From: an uncultured Alistipes sp. | GTDB taxonomy: Bacteria; Bacteroidota; Bacteroidia; Bacteroidales; Rikenellaceae | DNA length: 64,000 nt | NCBI GenBank assembly: GCA_900541585.1 | Contig: UQKD01000003.1 | Location: 62,001-126,000, forward strand | Direction: 5' to 3' | Shown: piece after piece, positions 47,101-55,589 of the stretch | How positions within the stretch are numbered: position 1 is the stretch's first letter | Layout of the letters: every line of letters starts with the position of its first letter | The notes under the pieces: generated by a model | The model's input: the letters and a program-made list of their open reading frames with translations, nothing else | Databases searched by the model: none | Told to the model about the DNA's origin: nothing | Position numbers and translations under genes: made by a program

Positions 47101-47472
47101 GGCGTGTCGGAAGCCACGGCGGCGGCGCGTGACAGGGGAGGTGTCCTGATCAACGGCCGCGACATGATAGACGCCAACGTCTGGTATTCGGCCGTGGCCG
47201 GCGGCAATTCCCTGCCCCAGTTCTACACCTACTCGGCGACCAACGTCCGTCTGCAGGAGGCTTCGATCGGTTACACGATCCCCCGCAAATGGCTGCGCAA
47301 CGTCTGCGAGATCACCGTATCCCTCGTAGGCCGCAACCTCTGGATGATCTACAACAAAGCGCCGTTCGACCCCGAGTCGATCGCTACGACGGGCAACTAC
47401 TATCAGGGAGTCGACTACTTCATGATGCCGTCGCTGCGGAACGTGGGATTCAACCTCAGACTCAAATTCTAA
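44101..47472 (+). CDS. SusC/RagA-type TonB-dependent transporter with STN domain
   Basis: This 1123-residue outer membrane transporter carries, after a signal peptide (CSAPAVAQ), an STN domain at about 33-100 (KITVKLDMTKVPMKAVMNEI). A carboxypeptidase-like D2 domain follows at 115-200 (ISGVVKDSGGLGIIGATVLI). The plug contains VVVTALGIKRAEKALSYNVQ, VIDGVPMFTKAQ and SISVLTGAAAAALYGSDAAN with GAIVVTTKKG. The barrel ends MPSLRNVGFNLRLKF with a terminal aromatic. It pairs with the SusD protein to import oligosaccharide. The STN domain and the upstream sigma/FecR pair mean that substrate uptake is probably also the signal for induction. A small inverted repeat (44023-44042) lies in the 143-bp leader. 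Confidence 0.95.
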   Translation: MKNLSIRQMKCLITLILAVFLCSAPAVAQTQKITVKLDMTKVPMKAVMNEIEKQTKYLFLYTDEIDTKRIVSIKADSKPLNEVLPLLFKDTDITYEITVPNIVLSKRVAAARPTAISGVVKDSGGLGIIGATVLIKGTTVGTTTGIDGDFALTVPASVDNPELSVSFVGYETRVVPIGSRTTFDITLSNSSIEVEQVVVTALGIKRAEKALSYNVQQVNSDAITANKDANFINSLNGKVAGVNINASSAGVGGASKVIMRGMKSISQTSNALYVIDGVPMFTKAQEGGTEFSSQGTTDPIADINPEDIESISVLTGAAAAALYGSDAANGAIVVTTKKGQAGQLSVTVTSGIEIMTPFVLPEFQNRYGTGNLRVPDGAEHLSWGKALNSANKMGYDPRHDYFRTSTANNESFSLSAGTERNQTYFSAAAINSRGIVPNNSYDRYNFTFRNTTSFLNEKMRLDVGASYVLQEDCNMVNQGTYNNPIVGAYLFPRGNDWEEIKMYERYDPVDKISTQYWPIGAAGMTMQNPYWVNYRNLRENRKDRYMLNAALSYDIFDWLNVSGRIRVDNSHNTYTEKAYASTNTQLTELSENGLFGITKSMDRQVYGDALVNINKTFGDDWSLQANVGASFSDMKNDAMKIRGPISDGKSGEKAGLANVFNIQNLSNSTRTTRLQEGWREQTQSVFASAEIGYKGTYYLTLTGRNDWPSQLAGPHSNAKSFFYPSIGASVVLSQIIGNMPENLSYIKLRGSFASVGVSFARYVANPLYGWDESGLGWNLQTQYPAFHLQPERTKSFEAGLTMRFLKHFNLDLTYYNSRTQNQTFDPQIPGGSGYSSIIIQSGNVRNRGIELALGYKNTWRDFSWDTNYTFSTNKNKITSLANNCINPATGEQFSIDLLDMGGLGDARFLLMEGGTLGDLYSLVDLKYDNNNAIYVDEEGNLPTQSIEDVKKFIKLGSVLPDANMSWRNDFRWKNLNFGFMVSARLGGIVFSRTQATLDYFGVSEATAAARDRGGVLINGRDMIDANVWYSAVAGGNSLPQFYTYSATNVRLQEASIGYTIPRKWLRNVCEITVSLVGRNLWMIYNKAPFDPESIATTGNYYQGVDYFMMPSLRNVGFNLRLKF

Positions 47473-47485
47473 AGCTGCAACCGTT

Positions 47486-49111
47486 ATGAAAAATACAGTT
47501 ATCAAATCGGTATTTGTCCTGGCCCTCGCATGCAGCGGGGCATCGTGCACCGGCAATTACCTCGAAATAAACAGCAACCCCTACGAGGTCACCGAAGAGG
47601 AGATGCAGCGGAAAGGCTATGCCATCAGCTCCTACCTCAATGCCATCTTCGGAACGATCATTTCGCCCGACGTCAATACGACGCAGTTCACCGACGCCCT
47701 GCTGGGCGGTACGCAGGGCGGTTATTTCGCCGACTCGCAGAACGGTTGGAAGACGACTATCTCCAATTACAATCCGACGAACGACTGGACGCGCGTGTTC
47801 ATGTACAGCGACCGCATCATCCCGGTGCTTTACAGCAACCTGATGAAACTGAACGGCATTTCGGAGGACCCGATCGTGCTCTCCATCGCCAAAATCGCGA
47901 AAGTCTGCGCCATGAACCGCGTAACGGACGCTTACGGCCCGATTCCCTACTCGGAAATCGGAATCAGCGGTAAGATTCAGGTTCCCTACGACACGCAGGC
48001 CGACGTTTACCGGCAGATGTTCGACGAGCTGGACGAAGCGATCGAGATGCTGACGGCGCACAGCAGCGAGGCCATCACGGCTTCGACCGACCCGGTTTAC
48101 GAAGGCAGTGCCGAGAAGTGGTGCAAATTCGCCAACTCGATGAAACTGCGCCTGGCGATGCGTGTCGTCTACACCGACTTCACCAGTTCGAAGGGCAAGA
48201 CGCCCCGGCAGCTGGCCGAGGAGGCCGTCAGCAACAAGGTCGGCGTTTTCACGTCGAACAGCGACAACGCCAAACTGCCCTCCGTCGCCTTCGGCAAGGA
48301 CGGCAACCCGCTGCGGGCCGCCTGTCTGTATAACCAGCCGGAGGGGTCGAATACGGGCGGTGACACCCACGCGGCAGCCGACATCATCTGCTACATGAAC
48401 GGCTACGACGATCCGCGCCGCGACAAGTACTTCATCAAGTCCGAATGGGAGGGCATCGACTATGTGGGCATACGCCGCGGTATCGAGATTCCTTCGCTGA
48501 ACACGATCGGACGCAAATATTCGGGTGTGAAGTTCGAGAACGACGCCGAGACGCCGCTCTACTGGATGAACGCCGCCGAAGTCGCATTCCTGAAGGCCGA
48601 GGCCAAGGCCGTCTTCGACATGAACATGGGCCCCGGAACGGCCAGGGACTTCTACGAGGAGGGCGTTCGCCTCTCGTTCGAGCAGTGGGGTGTCACGGGT
48701 GTCGCCGAATACCTCGCCGGCACGACGCTCCCGCAGACCTACATCGACCCGAACGGCGGTGCGAACAGCGACAAGAACAACAGCCTCTCCCGGCTCGGCG
48801 TCGCCTGGGACGACAGTGCGTCGAAAGCCCAGATGCAGGAACGCATCATCACCCAGAAGTGGATCGCCAACTGGCAGCTGGGCAACGAGGCATGGGCCGA
48901 CTACCGCCGCACGGGTTTCCCGCGCCTGCTTCCCGCCACGGCGAACAAGAGCAGCGTCGTCGATTCGAAACTCGGCGCCCGCCGCATGCCCTATCCCACC
49001 GAAGAGAGGACCAGCAATGCCGAGAACTACGCCAAGGCCGTGGCCTTGCTGGGCGGCAGCGACAACATGGCGACCCGCATTTGGTGGGACTGCAACCCCG
49101 ACGTCAAATAA
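47486..49111 (+). CDS. SusD/RagB-family glycan-binding lipoprotein
   Basis: This 541-residue surface lipoprotein (FVLALACSGASC lipobox) forms the lid on the SusC channel. Helical repeats and typical segments are seen (WTRVFMYSDRIIPVLYSNLM, IAKVCAMNRVTDAYGPIPYS, AEKWCKFANSMKLRLAMRVV, WIANWQLGNEAWADYRRTGF, ARRMPYPTEE). It belongs to the SusD-like group that contains SusD/BT3984-type proteins. It begins 13 bp after susC ends. Confidence 0.95.
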   Translation: MKNTVIKSVFVLALACSGASCTGNYLEINSNPYEVTEEEMQRKGYAISSYLNAIFGTIISPDVNTTQFTDALLGGTQGGYFADSQNGWKTTISNYNPTNDWTRVFMYSDRIIPVLYSNLMKLNGISEDPIVLSIAKIAKVCAMNRVTDAYGPIPYSEIGISGKIQVPYDTQADVYRQMFDELDEAIEMLTAHSSEAITASTDPVYEGSAEKWCKFANSMKLRLAMRVVYTDFTSSKGKTPRQLAEEAVSNKVGVFTSNSDNAKLPSVAFGKDGNPLRAACLYNQPEGSNTGGDTHAAADIICYMNGYDDPRRDKYFIKSEWEGIDYVGIRRGIEIPSLNTIGRKYSGVKFENDAETPLYWMNAAEVAFLKAEAKAVFDMNMGPGTARDFYEEGVRLSFEQWGVTGVAEYLAGTTLPQTYIDPNGGANSDKNNSLSRLGVAWDDSASKAQMQERIITQKWIANWQLGNEAWADYRRTGFPRLLPATANKSSVVDSKLGARRMPYPTEERTSNAENYAKAVALLGGSDNMATRIWWDCNPDVK

Positions 49112-49138
49112 CCGCTCATGCAGTTTAAAACGTATAAA

Positions 49139-50197
49139 ATGAAATTTGACATGAAAAACATACTCATTCCGGCTCTTGCCGCAGCGGCCCTTCTGGCCTC
49201 CTGCAGCGAGTGGACCGAAGCCGAAAACAAGGACTACCTGCCCCAGATACGGCAGGACGACCCGGCCTACCTGGCCGCGCTCCGGGATTTCAAGGCCGAC
49301 GAAAGCGGGCACAAGGTGGTGATGATGACAATTCAGGGAACCTCCGCGACGCCGAACCGGCAGAACCAGCATCCGACGGCCATGCCCGACAGTGTCGACT
49401 ACCTGCTGATGACCGATGTCGACGACCTGCATCCGGAGATCGTGGCCGAGATCGCCGAAGTCCGCTCGACGAAAGGCACGCATTCGCTCAACATTGTGGA
49501 CTACGCGGCGATCCAGAGTGTGTGGAACGCCTTGAAAGAAGCCGCCGCGGATACGGAGCACGAGAGCGACTACACCGACGAGAAATTCCCGGCCTATTGC
49601 AAAGCGCAGACCGAAACGCAGCTCTCGAATTGCAACCGGTACGGTTTCGACGGCGTCGTGATCTCCTATACGACCACTCCCGGGGACGAGATCGCCGACG
49701 GGCAGGCAACCTTCATGGCGTGCGTCAGGACGTGGCGCCAAAGCAATCCCGATCTGCTGCTTTTCATGCGAGCCGCCTATATCCCCAACCTGCTGAACCC
49801 GGAGTTGCTGCCCGACAGCAAATTCATCATTCTCGTCGCCGACGCGAGCCGGAAGACCGCTTCGGACCTGACGCTGTGGGCCCGCAACCACCTGCGCGAC
49901 ACCAGGGACAAACTCGGAGAGGCGAAGTTCAGCGAGTTCTCCGACCGTTTCGTCATGGAAGCCTCCGTTCCGTCGCTTGAGACCGGCGAACAGACCGGCG
50001 CGTCGGTTCAGGTTGCGGCGGCATGGGTCGCAGATCCGGCGAAAGACACGAAAGTCGACTACGACAAGGTGGGCCTCTGCGTGCTGGACGCTGCGAACGA
50101 CTACTTCAACAACCTGACGAATTACAAAAACATCCGCGAGGCCATCGGTATTCTGAACCCCGAAAACGACAACGACAATGAAAACGATCATCAATAA
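49139..50197 (+). CDS. GH18-like surface glycan-binding lipoprotein lacking catalytic residues
   Basis: A signal and lipobox (MKNILIPALAAAALLASC) are preceded by alternative in-frame ATGs at 49118 and 49139; 49151 is also possible. The ~345-residue rest has a GH18 TIM-barrel feel. The expected strand-4 catalytic motif (DxxDxDxE) is replaced by FDGVVISYTTTPGDE, so the acid/base Glu and assisting Asp are missing. DYLLMTDVDDLHPEIVAEIA and LLLFMRAAYIPNLLNPELLP match the pattern of the inactive GH18 homologue that precedes the endoglycosidase in the B. theta high-mannose locus (BT3985, from memory). Its role is probably substrate capture at the cell surface. It overlaps the next gene by 20 bp. Confidence 0.75.
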   Translation: MKFDMKNILIPALAAAALLASCSEWTEAENKDYLPQIRQDDPAYLAALRDFKADESGHKVVMMTIQGTSATPNRQNQHPTAMPDSVDYLLMTDVDDLHPEIVAEIAEVRSTKGTHSLNIVDYAAIQSVWNALKEAAADTEHESDYTDEKFPAYCKAQTETQLSNCNRYGFDGVVISYTTTPGDEIADGQATFMACVRTWRQSNPDLLLFMRAAYIPNLLNPELLPDSKFIILVADASRKTASDLTLWARNHLRDTRDKLGEAKFSEFSDRFVMEASVPSLETGEQTGASVQVAAAWVADPAKDTKVDYDKVGLCVLDAANDYFNNLTNYKNIREAIGILNPENDNDNENDHQ

Positions 50198-51452
50198 ATC
50201 AGGATTTGCCTGGTGCATCCTTCTGGCTCTGGCGTTTACCGGCTGCCAGGGCGACCAGGAGGGCAAACACCACTTCGACAACAAGGTATTCATTTCGGCC
50301 GCGAGCTATACTCCCGAGGTACGCGTCATGCGCGACGCGCTCGACGTGACCGAGGAGCAGACCTGCGAGATCACCGTCGCCATGGCGCAGCCCGTCGCCC
50401 AGGACATCACCGTTTCGTTCGCCGAGGCTCCCGAACTGCTCGACCGCTACCGGACGTTCTACGACGATCCGACGGCGCAGCTGCTTCCTTCGGACGGGGG
50501 ATATTACGACTTCTCGCAGGTTTCGGCCGTCATCCGGACGGGATTGGTCGAGAGCGAGCCGCTTGCCTTTACGTTCAAAAAGCTCGACAAACTGCCTATC
50601 GAAAACAAGGAGCGTTACGTGCTTCCGATGACGATCGTTTCGGCCGACGGCATGGAGGTCCTCGCAAGTGCCCGGACGGTCTATTTCGTCTTCATGAAAG
50701 CTGCTTTGGTCAACGTCGTGGTCGACATGAACGAAAACTGCGCGTGGCCCAACTGGACGAGCGACACCGAAGCGGTGAAGGACATGGAACGCTTCTCGTT
50801 CGAGGCGCTCGTTTACGGCAACTCGTTCAAAAAGGAGGTTTCGACGATCATGGGCATCGAGGATGTTTTCCTGCTGCGCGTGGGTGACGCCGACATCCCC
50901 ATGAACCAGGTGCAGGTCGCGTTCTGCACCAAGGACGAGGGTTCGACCTACCGCGGTTACATAACGTCGTCCTCGCTCAAGTTGCAGCTCTACCGCTGGT
51001 ATCATATCGCCGTGACGTTCGATAAGGGCAATATATGTGTCTACCTCGACGGCAAGCTGAAGGCATCGGGACAGACCGTCACGGACAAGAAGGACGAGCA
51101 GGGCAATCCCGTGCTGATCGACAAGATCAACTTTGCGGTTCCCCACTCCGACGAGAGCGACGGCAAGCCCCGCTGCTTCTGGATCGGCTACTCCTACGAC
51201 GACAAGCGCAGTTTCGACGGTATGATGGGCGAGATCCGCGTCTGGAACAAGGTGCTCACCGCCGAGGAGATCAATGCCAAAGATCACTTCTACAAGATCG
51301 ACCCCGCATCCCCGGGTCTGGTTTCCTATTGGAAATTCAACGACAACAACACCAAGGACAAGGTCATTAAGGACTATTCGGGAAACGGCTTCCACCTGGA
51401 AACGAAGAACAACGCCAACTGGCAGAACGTATCGGTTCCCGCGGAGGATTAG
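50178..51452 (+). CDS. DUF1735/LamG-domain surface lipoprotein
   Basis: The 424-residue lipoprotein (CILLALAFTGC lipobox) contains an N-terminal DUF1735-like Ig fold (about 30-175: VFISAASYTPEVRVMRDALD to RTVYFVFMKA). A C-terminal LamG/concanavalin-A-like domain follows (STIMGIEDVFLLRVGDADIP, RWYHIAVTFDKGNICVYLDG, FDGMMGEIRVWNKVLTAEEI, GLVSYWKFND). No catalytic residues of a known hydrolase are seen. It is thus a likely surface glycan-binding protein, the counterpart of BT3986 (from memory). The ATG overlaps the previous gene's end, indicating coupled translation. Its LamG domain is a clear paralogue of that in the 53527 gene. Confidence 0.8.
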   Translation: MKTIINKSGFAWCILLALAFTGCQGDQEGKHHFDNKVFISAASYTPEVRVMRDALDVTEEQTCEITVAMAQPVAQDITVSFAEAPELLDRYRTFYDDPTAQLLPSDGGYYDFSQVSAVIRTGLVESEPLAFTFKKLDKLPIENKERYVLPMTIVSADGMEVLASARTVYFVFMKAALVNVVVDMNENCAWPNWTSDTEAVKDMERFSFEALVYGNSFKKEVSTIMGIEDVFLLRVGDADIPMNQVQVAFCTKDEGSTYRGYITSSSLKLQLYRWYHIAVTFDKGNICVYLDGKLKASGQTVTDKKDEQGNPVLIDKINFAVPHSDESDGKPRCFWIGYSYDDKRSFDGMMGEIRVWNKVLTAEEINAKDHFYKIDPASPGLVSYWKFNDNNTKDKVIKDYSGNGFHLETKNNANWQNVSVPAED

Positions 51453-51501
51453 GCAATCACGACAATACGATACTATTCACTAACCTTTTAATTACTAAAA
51501 C

Positions 51502-53436
51502 ATGAAAAAAAGATCATTTTTGATGTTTCTTGCAGGGATGTTCGCCATCTCCGGGGCCTTCGTCTCCTGCGACGACTCTGACGACACGGACGGCGTAAAC
51601 AAACTGGAAGTCACGCCTTCGGCCGACATTTCGTTCAAGGCCGACGGAAACGAGGACGTAGTCCTGACCGTCGTTACCGATGCCGAAAAATGGAGTGTCG
51701 AGAAAACCGACTGGATCACGGTCAAGCAGAACGGCAACAAGCTGACCGTGAACGCCGAAGCCAATACGACGGAATCGGTGCGTCCCGGACGCATCACGAT
51801 TTCGGCAGGAACCGCCGAGCCTGTCAAGATCAACGTGCTGCAGGAAGCCGTCGAAGTCGGTGAAACCGTCCTGAGCGTAACGCCTTCGGACCCCATCGCT
51901 TTCGAAGCCAAGGGCAACGAAGCCGTCGTGCTGACCGTTACGACCAACGCCGCCGAGTGGACCTACACCTGCCCGGAGGAGTGGATGACCGCGACGAAGG
52001 AGGGCGACAAGCTGACGGTCAATGCCAAGGACAACACGGGCGATGCCCATGTGGGCCAGATCGTCATCACCGCCGAGCAGAAGACGGTGAAGATCTCCGT
52101 GACGCAGAAGGCCGCCTCGACCGAGCCTGATCCGACCGACAAGATCGCCGGTTCGCTGACGACCGCCGACGCGCTGAGCCACACGTTCCCCTACAAAGAG
52201 CCTCAAGCGGTCAAGAAAACCCTCACCTTCGAACTGGAGAAGGCCGCCGAAGCCGAAACCCGGGTGAAGATCAACTTCGACGAGGCCTATGTTGCGGAGT
52301 TCAACTATCTCAACGGGACCAAGCACGTCGCTTTCCCCAAAGCGAGCGTTGCCATGTCCAATAACAACATCGTGACGATCGCAGCCGGTGCTACGAGCGC
52401 CACGATCGAGGTTACGCTCTCCCCGAGCGCAGAACTCAACACCAAGGACACCTATATGGTTCCCCTGCAGGCCGTGGCCGAATCGGACAATGTGACCGTG
52501 AAAACGGACGCTGCCCGCGTGAACTTCATCGTCAAGCAGCAGGGTTCGAAAACGGTCCGGAACTTCCTCTATTTCGAGGTGAACGACACCAACCCGCTCA
52601 ATGCGCTGGAATATGTACTGGCGGACGGTCAGTTGTTCTTCGACGCCGTCGTGCTTTTCTCGGGCAACATCCACTGGGATACGCAGAGCGGCAAGCCCTA
52701 CATGCACTATAACGACAACGTCACGGCGCTGCTCAAGGACAAGGATCTGTACATCCAGCCGCTGCGCGACCGGGGCATCAAGGTGCTGATGGGCGTTCTG
52801 GGCGACCACGACGGCAGCGGTCCGGCCAACCTGACGGAAAAGGGCGCCGAGGTGTTCGCCGAGCATATCGCCGAGATGTGCGTCGAATACGGTCTCGACG
52901 GTATCTGCATGGACGACGAGTACTCGGAGTACTACAAGGCTCCCACGAACGAGTATTTCACGGGCAGCAGCACCTCGCTGAAGCAGGCGACCTACTTCCT
53001 GGAGCGTGCGAACTATTACATGAAGAAGGACGTACCCTGGGAGACGATGACCGCGGTATTCTACTGGGGCGTTTACGGCTCGGGCATGCCGGCGATCAAC
53101 GGCCGCCAGCCGGCGGAGTTCGTCGATATGGTCAATGCCAACTACGGCGGCAGCGCTTCGCCGGTAGCCGGAGGCGACAAGTCGATGTGTTCGTTCATGT
53201 CCGTCGAGTGCAACCTCGGAGGCGGTTGGGTCAGCGAAGATTCGGCCCGTCAGGCCAAAGAGGCCGGCTACGGCTGGTGCATGTGGTTCGCACTCGATCC
53301 CGTACTGGGCCGCGAGCCTTGGAGCAAGTTGTCGGCTGCTGCCAAAGGCCTCTACGACCAGGAACTGATGCCGCGGACCGGTTACTACAAAAAGACCGGT
53401 GCAGGCAGGTATGATCCTACCCGTTACGAAGAATAG
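51502..53436 (+). CDS. BACON-DUF1735-GH18 endo-beta-N-acetylglucosaminidase
   Basis: This 644-residue lipoprotein (SGAFVSC) probably cleaves the chitobiose core of N-glycans at the surface. Two BACON repeats (about 32-118 and 118-205) lead to a DUF1735-like Ig fold (about 215-350). The GH18 domain has the active site LDGICMDDEYSEYY; the catalytic acid is Glu473 with Asp471/Asp472 before it. The spacing and flanking residues (YGLDG...DDEYS) match the EndoBT-3987 type (motif recalled from literature) more than chitinases. MGVLGDHDGSGPANLT and CMWFALDPVLG are additional barrel motifs. High-mannose versus complex substrate preference cannot be told from sequence. A strong terminator follows. Confidence 0.85.
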   Translation: MKKRSFLMFLAGMFAISGAFVSCDDSDDTDGVNKLEVTPSADISFKADGNEDVVLTVVTDAEKWSVEKTDWITVKQNGNKLTVNAEANTTESVRPGRITISAGTAEPVKINVLQEAVEVGETVLSVTPSDPIAFEAKGNEAVVLTVTTNAAEWTYTCPEEWMTATKEGDKLTVNAKDNTGDAHVGQIVITAEQKTVKISVTQKAASTEPDPTDKIAGSLTTADALSHTFPYKEPQAVKKTLTFELEKAAEAETRVKINFDEAYVAEFNYLNGTKHVAFPKASVAMSNNNIVTIAAGATSATIEVTLSPSAELNTKDTYMVPLQAVAESDNVTVKTDAARVNFIVKQQGSKTVRNFLYFEVNDTNPLNALEYVLADGQLFFDAVVLFSGNIHWDTQSGKPYMHYNDNVTALLKDKDLYIQPLRDRGIKVLMGVLGDHDGSGPANLTEKGAEVFAEHIAEMCVEYGLDGICMDDEYSEYYKAPTNEYFTGSSTSLKQATYFLERANYYMKKDVPWETMTAVFYWGVYGSGMPAINGRQPAEFVDMVNANYGGSASPVAGGDKSMCSFMSVECNLGGGWVSEDSARQAKEAGYGWCMWFALDPVLGREPWSKLSAAAKGLYDQELMPRTGYYKKTGAGRYDPTRYEE

Positions 53437-53454
53437 CAATCCAACCAGTTTATG

Positions 53455-53498
53455 GCGGCGGTATGAAAAACGCACGCGCTTGCATACCGCCGCTTTTT
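53455..53498 (+). terminator. Intrinsic terminator after GH18 gene
   Basis: The 11-bp perfect arms 53455-53465 and 53483-53493 are followed by TTTTT. It lies within the locus, between the GH18 gene and the next lipoprotein gene. Confidence 0.85.
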
Positions 53499-53526
53499 CC
53501 CACAAAAACCAAAACCAACCGATACC

Positions 53527-55461
53527 ATGAAAATAGCAAAATGGTTTCTCTTCGCTGCAACCGCGCTCGTATTGTGCGGCGCCTGCGACGATAAAGACAA
53601 CGAGGAGCCGGCTCCGGCTCCGGACAAGATCGCCATCACCCCGAAAACGGCCAACGTCAGCAGCAAGGGCGGCGAGGCGTCCGTAATGGTCACCAGCTCG
53701 GGTCAGTGGACGCTCTCCGACAACACGAACGATTACGTGACGCCTTCGGCCCTGAAGGGCAAGGACGGCGACATCGTGAAGTTTACGGTAAAAGCCAACG
53801 ACAAGGAGGAAGACCAGACCTTCAACTATACGTTCACCTGCGGCAAGGAGACGGCTTCCTATGCGATCACCCTCAAGAAGAGAGCCTCGCAGACCGAGGA
53901 GCAGCTCGAAATCGCGTTCGTGCCCGAATCGAACATCATGCCCCGCGAGGGCGGAAACGTCTCGGTGCTGGTAACCAGTTCGGACGAATGGACGCTCGAA
54001 GGCTCCTATACCTTCGTGCATCCGTCGGCCACCAGCGGCAGCGACGGCGCCGAGGTGACCTTCGCGGTCGATCCCAACGAGACCGAAGAGGACAAGGTCG
54101 CCGACTACGTTTTCAAGATGGGCAGCAAGAGCGTGCCTTTCCGGATCACGGTGAAGGGCGGTGTCATCTACACCCTGGAGATCGTCGGGGAGAAGGAGCT
54201 GAAGTTCGCCTATACGAAGCAGGACAAAATCGCCGTGACGCTGAACACGAATGTCCCGTACCGCGATCTGGCAGCCGAAATTACCTCGACCGAGGAGGGC
54301 TGGCTGACAAAGGGCGTGACGGTTCAGGGCGCGACCGAGACCGAAGTCATCATGTATTTCGACATGACGCAGAACGACGGGCTTGGCCCGCGCGAGGCTT
54401 CGGTGAAGATCACCGGTCCCAAAGGCGGTGAGGATATTCTGAAAGTCAAGCAGATGCCCCAGTCCAGGATCGAAGTGGCCGAGACATCCTACTATCTGGA
54501 GGTCAAGGGTTCGACGATCGAGATTCCCGTAACGGCCAACGTCGGATTCGACGTGACGCTCTCCGAGTCGGCCGGTGACTGGTTCAAATACAACAGCTTC
54601 GCCGACGGCAAACTGAAATTCACCTATCAGGATCTGCCCGAAGGAACCATCCGCTCCTGCACGGCGACCCTCACCGAGAAGGAGCCCGCTGCGGGCACGC
54701 AGCCGCTGACCGTCGTTCTGATGTTCTCGCAGAAAACCAAAGGCATGATCAGCACGGCCGTCAATATGACGGGAACCCGCGCATGGCCCGCATGGACCGA
54801 TCCCGCGCCGGTGACCAACATGTCGGCGTTCACGCTCGAAGCGCTGGTGAACCCGACTGTTTCCAGAACCAGCGGCAGCCTGTCGACGATCATGGGCATC
54901 GAGGGCAAGTTCCTCGTTCGTCTGGGCGATGTCGGTATTCCCTGGAACCAGGTTCAGGTATGCTGGGATTCCGGCAAACAGGGCACTTGGGGTAATATCG
55001 AGGGCAAGTTGAGCAACAGCAATATGAAGGTCAATCTCAACGAATGGACGCATATCGCCGTCACCTTCGGAGAAGGAACGGTCAAAGTGTTCATCAACGG
55101 CGAGGAGAAAGGCTCGACGACGACGGATGTTCCCGCGTCGGTGAACTTCGGCATAACGCACAACGACGAGCAGGCTCCCCAGGGACAGCCGATCACCCGT
55201 TGCTTCTGGGTGGGCTACTCGTATGAGAGCGTGCGTGACTTCCGGGGCATGATGTCCGAACTTCGCATCTGGAACCGGGCGCTGACCGCCTCCGAACTTG
55301 CCGAGGAGGCCCGTCGCTACGACGTGGACCCCAAAGCGGACGGTCTGGTCACCTACTGGAAGTGTGACGAAGGTCAGGGCGATGTCATCAAGGACTACAC
55401 CTCCTACCGCAACGATCTGGCATCCGACGGCCTGAAATGGGAACCCGTCAGCCTGCCTTAA
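53527..55461 (+). CDS. BACON-repeat/LamG-domain surface lipoprotein
   Basis: The 644-residue lipoprotein (ALVLCGAC lipobox) is built from about four BACON-like repeats (around 32-120, 125-213, 215-318 and 320-410), each ~90 residues of Ig-like fold ending in a K-(Q)-type strand. A C-terminal LamG domain follows (SLSTIMGIEGKFLVRLGDVG, WTHIAVTFGEGTVKVFINGE, FRGMMSELRIWNRALTASEL, GLVTYWKCDEGQGDVIKDYT). The LamG domain is closely parallel to that of the 50178 gene. The BACON repeats are thought to hold glycan-binding modules away from the membrane. No catalytic motif is seen. It is flanked by intrinsic terminators on both sides, so it may form its own transcript. Confidence 0.8.
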   Translation: MKIAKWFLFAATALVLCGACDDKDNEEPAPAPDKIAITPKTANVSSKGGEASVMVTSSGQWTLSDNTNDYVTPSALKGKDGDIVKFTVKANDKEEDQTFNYTFTCGKETASYAITLKKRASQTEEQLEIAFVPESNIMPREGGNVSVLVTSSDEWTLEGSYTFVHPSATSGSDGAEVTFAVDPNETEEDKVADYVFKMGSKSVPFRITVKGGVIYTLEIVGEKELKFAYTKQDKIAVTLNTNVPYRDLAAEITSTEEGWLTKGVTVQGATETEVIMYFDMTQNDGLGPREASVKITGPKGGEDILKVKQMPQSRIEVAETSYYLEVKGSTIEIPVTANVGFDVTLSESAGDWFKYNSFADGKLKFTYQDLPEGTIRSCTATLTEKEPAAGTQPLTVVLMFSQKTKGMISTAVNMTGTRAWPAWTDPAPVTNMSAFTLEALVNPTVSRTSGSLSTIMGIEGKFLVRLGDVGIPWNQVQVCWDSGKQGTWGNIEGKLSNSNMKVNLNEWTHIAVTFGEGTVKVFINGEEKGSTTTDVPASVNFGITHNDEQAPQGQPITRCFWVGYSYESVRDFRGMMSELRIWNRALTASELAEEARRYDVDPKADGLVTYWKCDEGQGDVIKDYTSYRNDLASDGLKWEPVSLP

Positions 55462-55484
55462 CGCACAACGACACTAACCGAGCA

Positions 55485-55525
55485 GAACAGCTCCGAATCG
55501 GCTGGTTCGGAGCTGTTCCTTTTTC
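55485..55525 (+). terminator. Intrinsic terminator after BACON/LamG gene
   Basis: A 13-bp perfect stem (55485-55497 with 55506-55518) has an eight-base loop and a CTTTTT tail. Confidence 0.9.
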
Positions 55526-55589
55526 CGGCGGACGCGCCGTATCCGACCCGGCCGGGAAAAATATCCTTCAACTCAAACCAACCTCTAAC

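Noticed and set aside
51514..55161. 1215-codon open frame antisense to the GH18 and BACON/LamG genes
   Set aside because: The plus-strand proteins have lipoboxes, BACON, GH18 and LamG motifs; the antisense frame has none.
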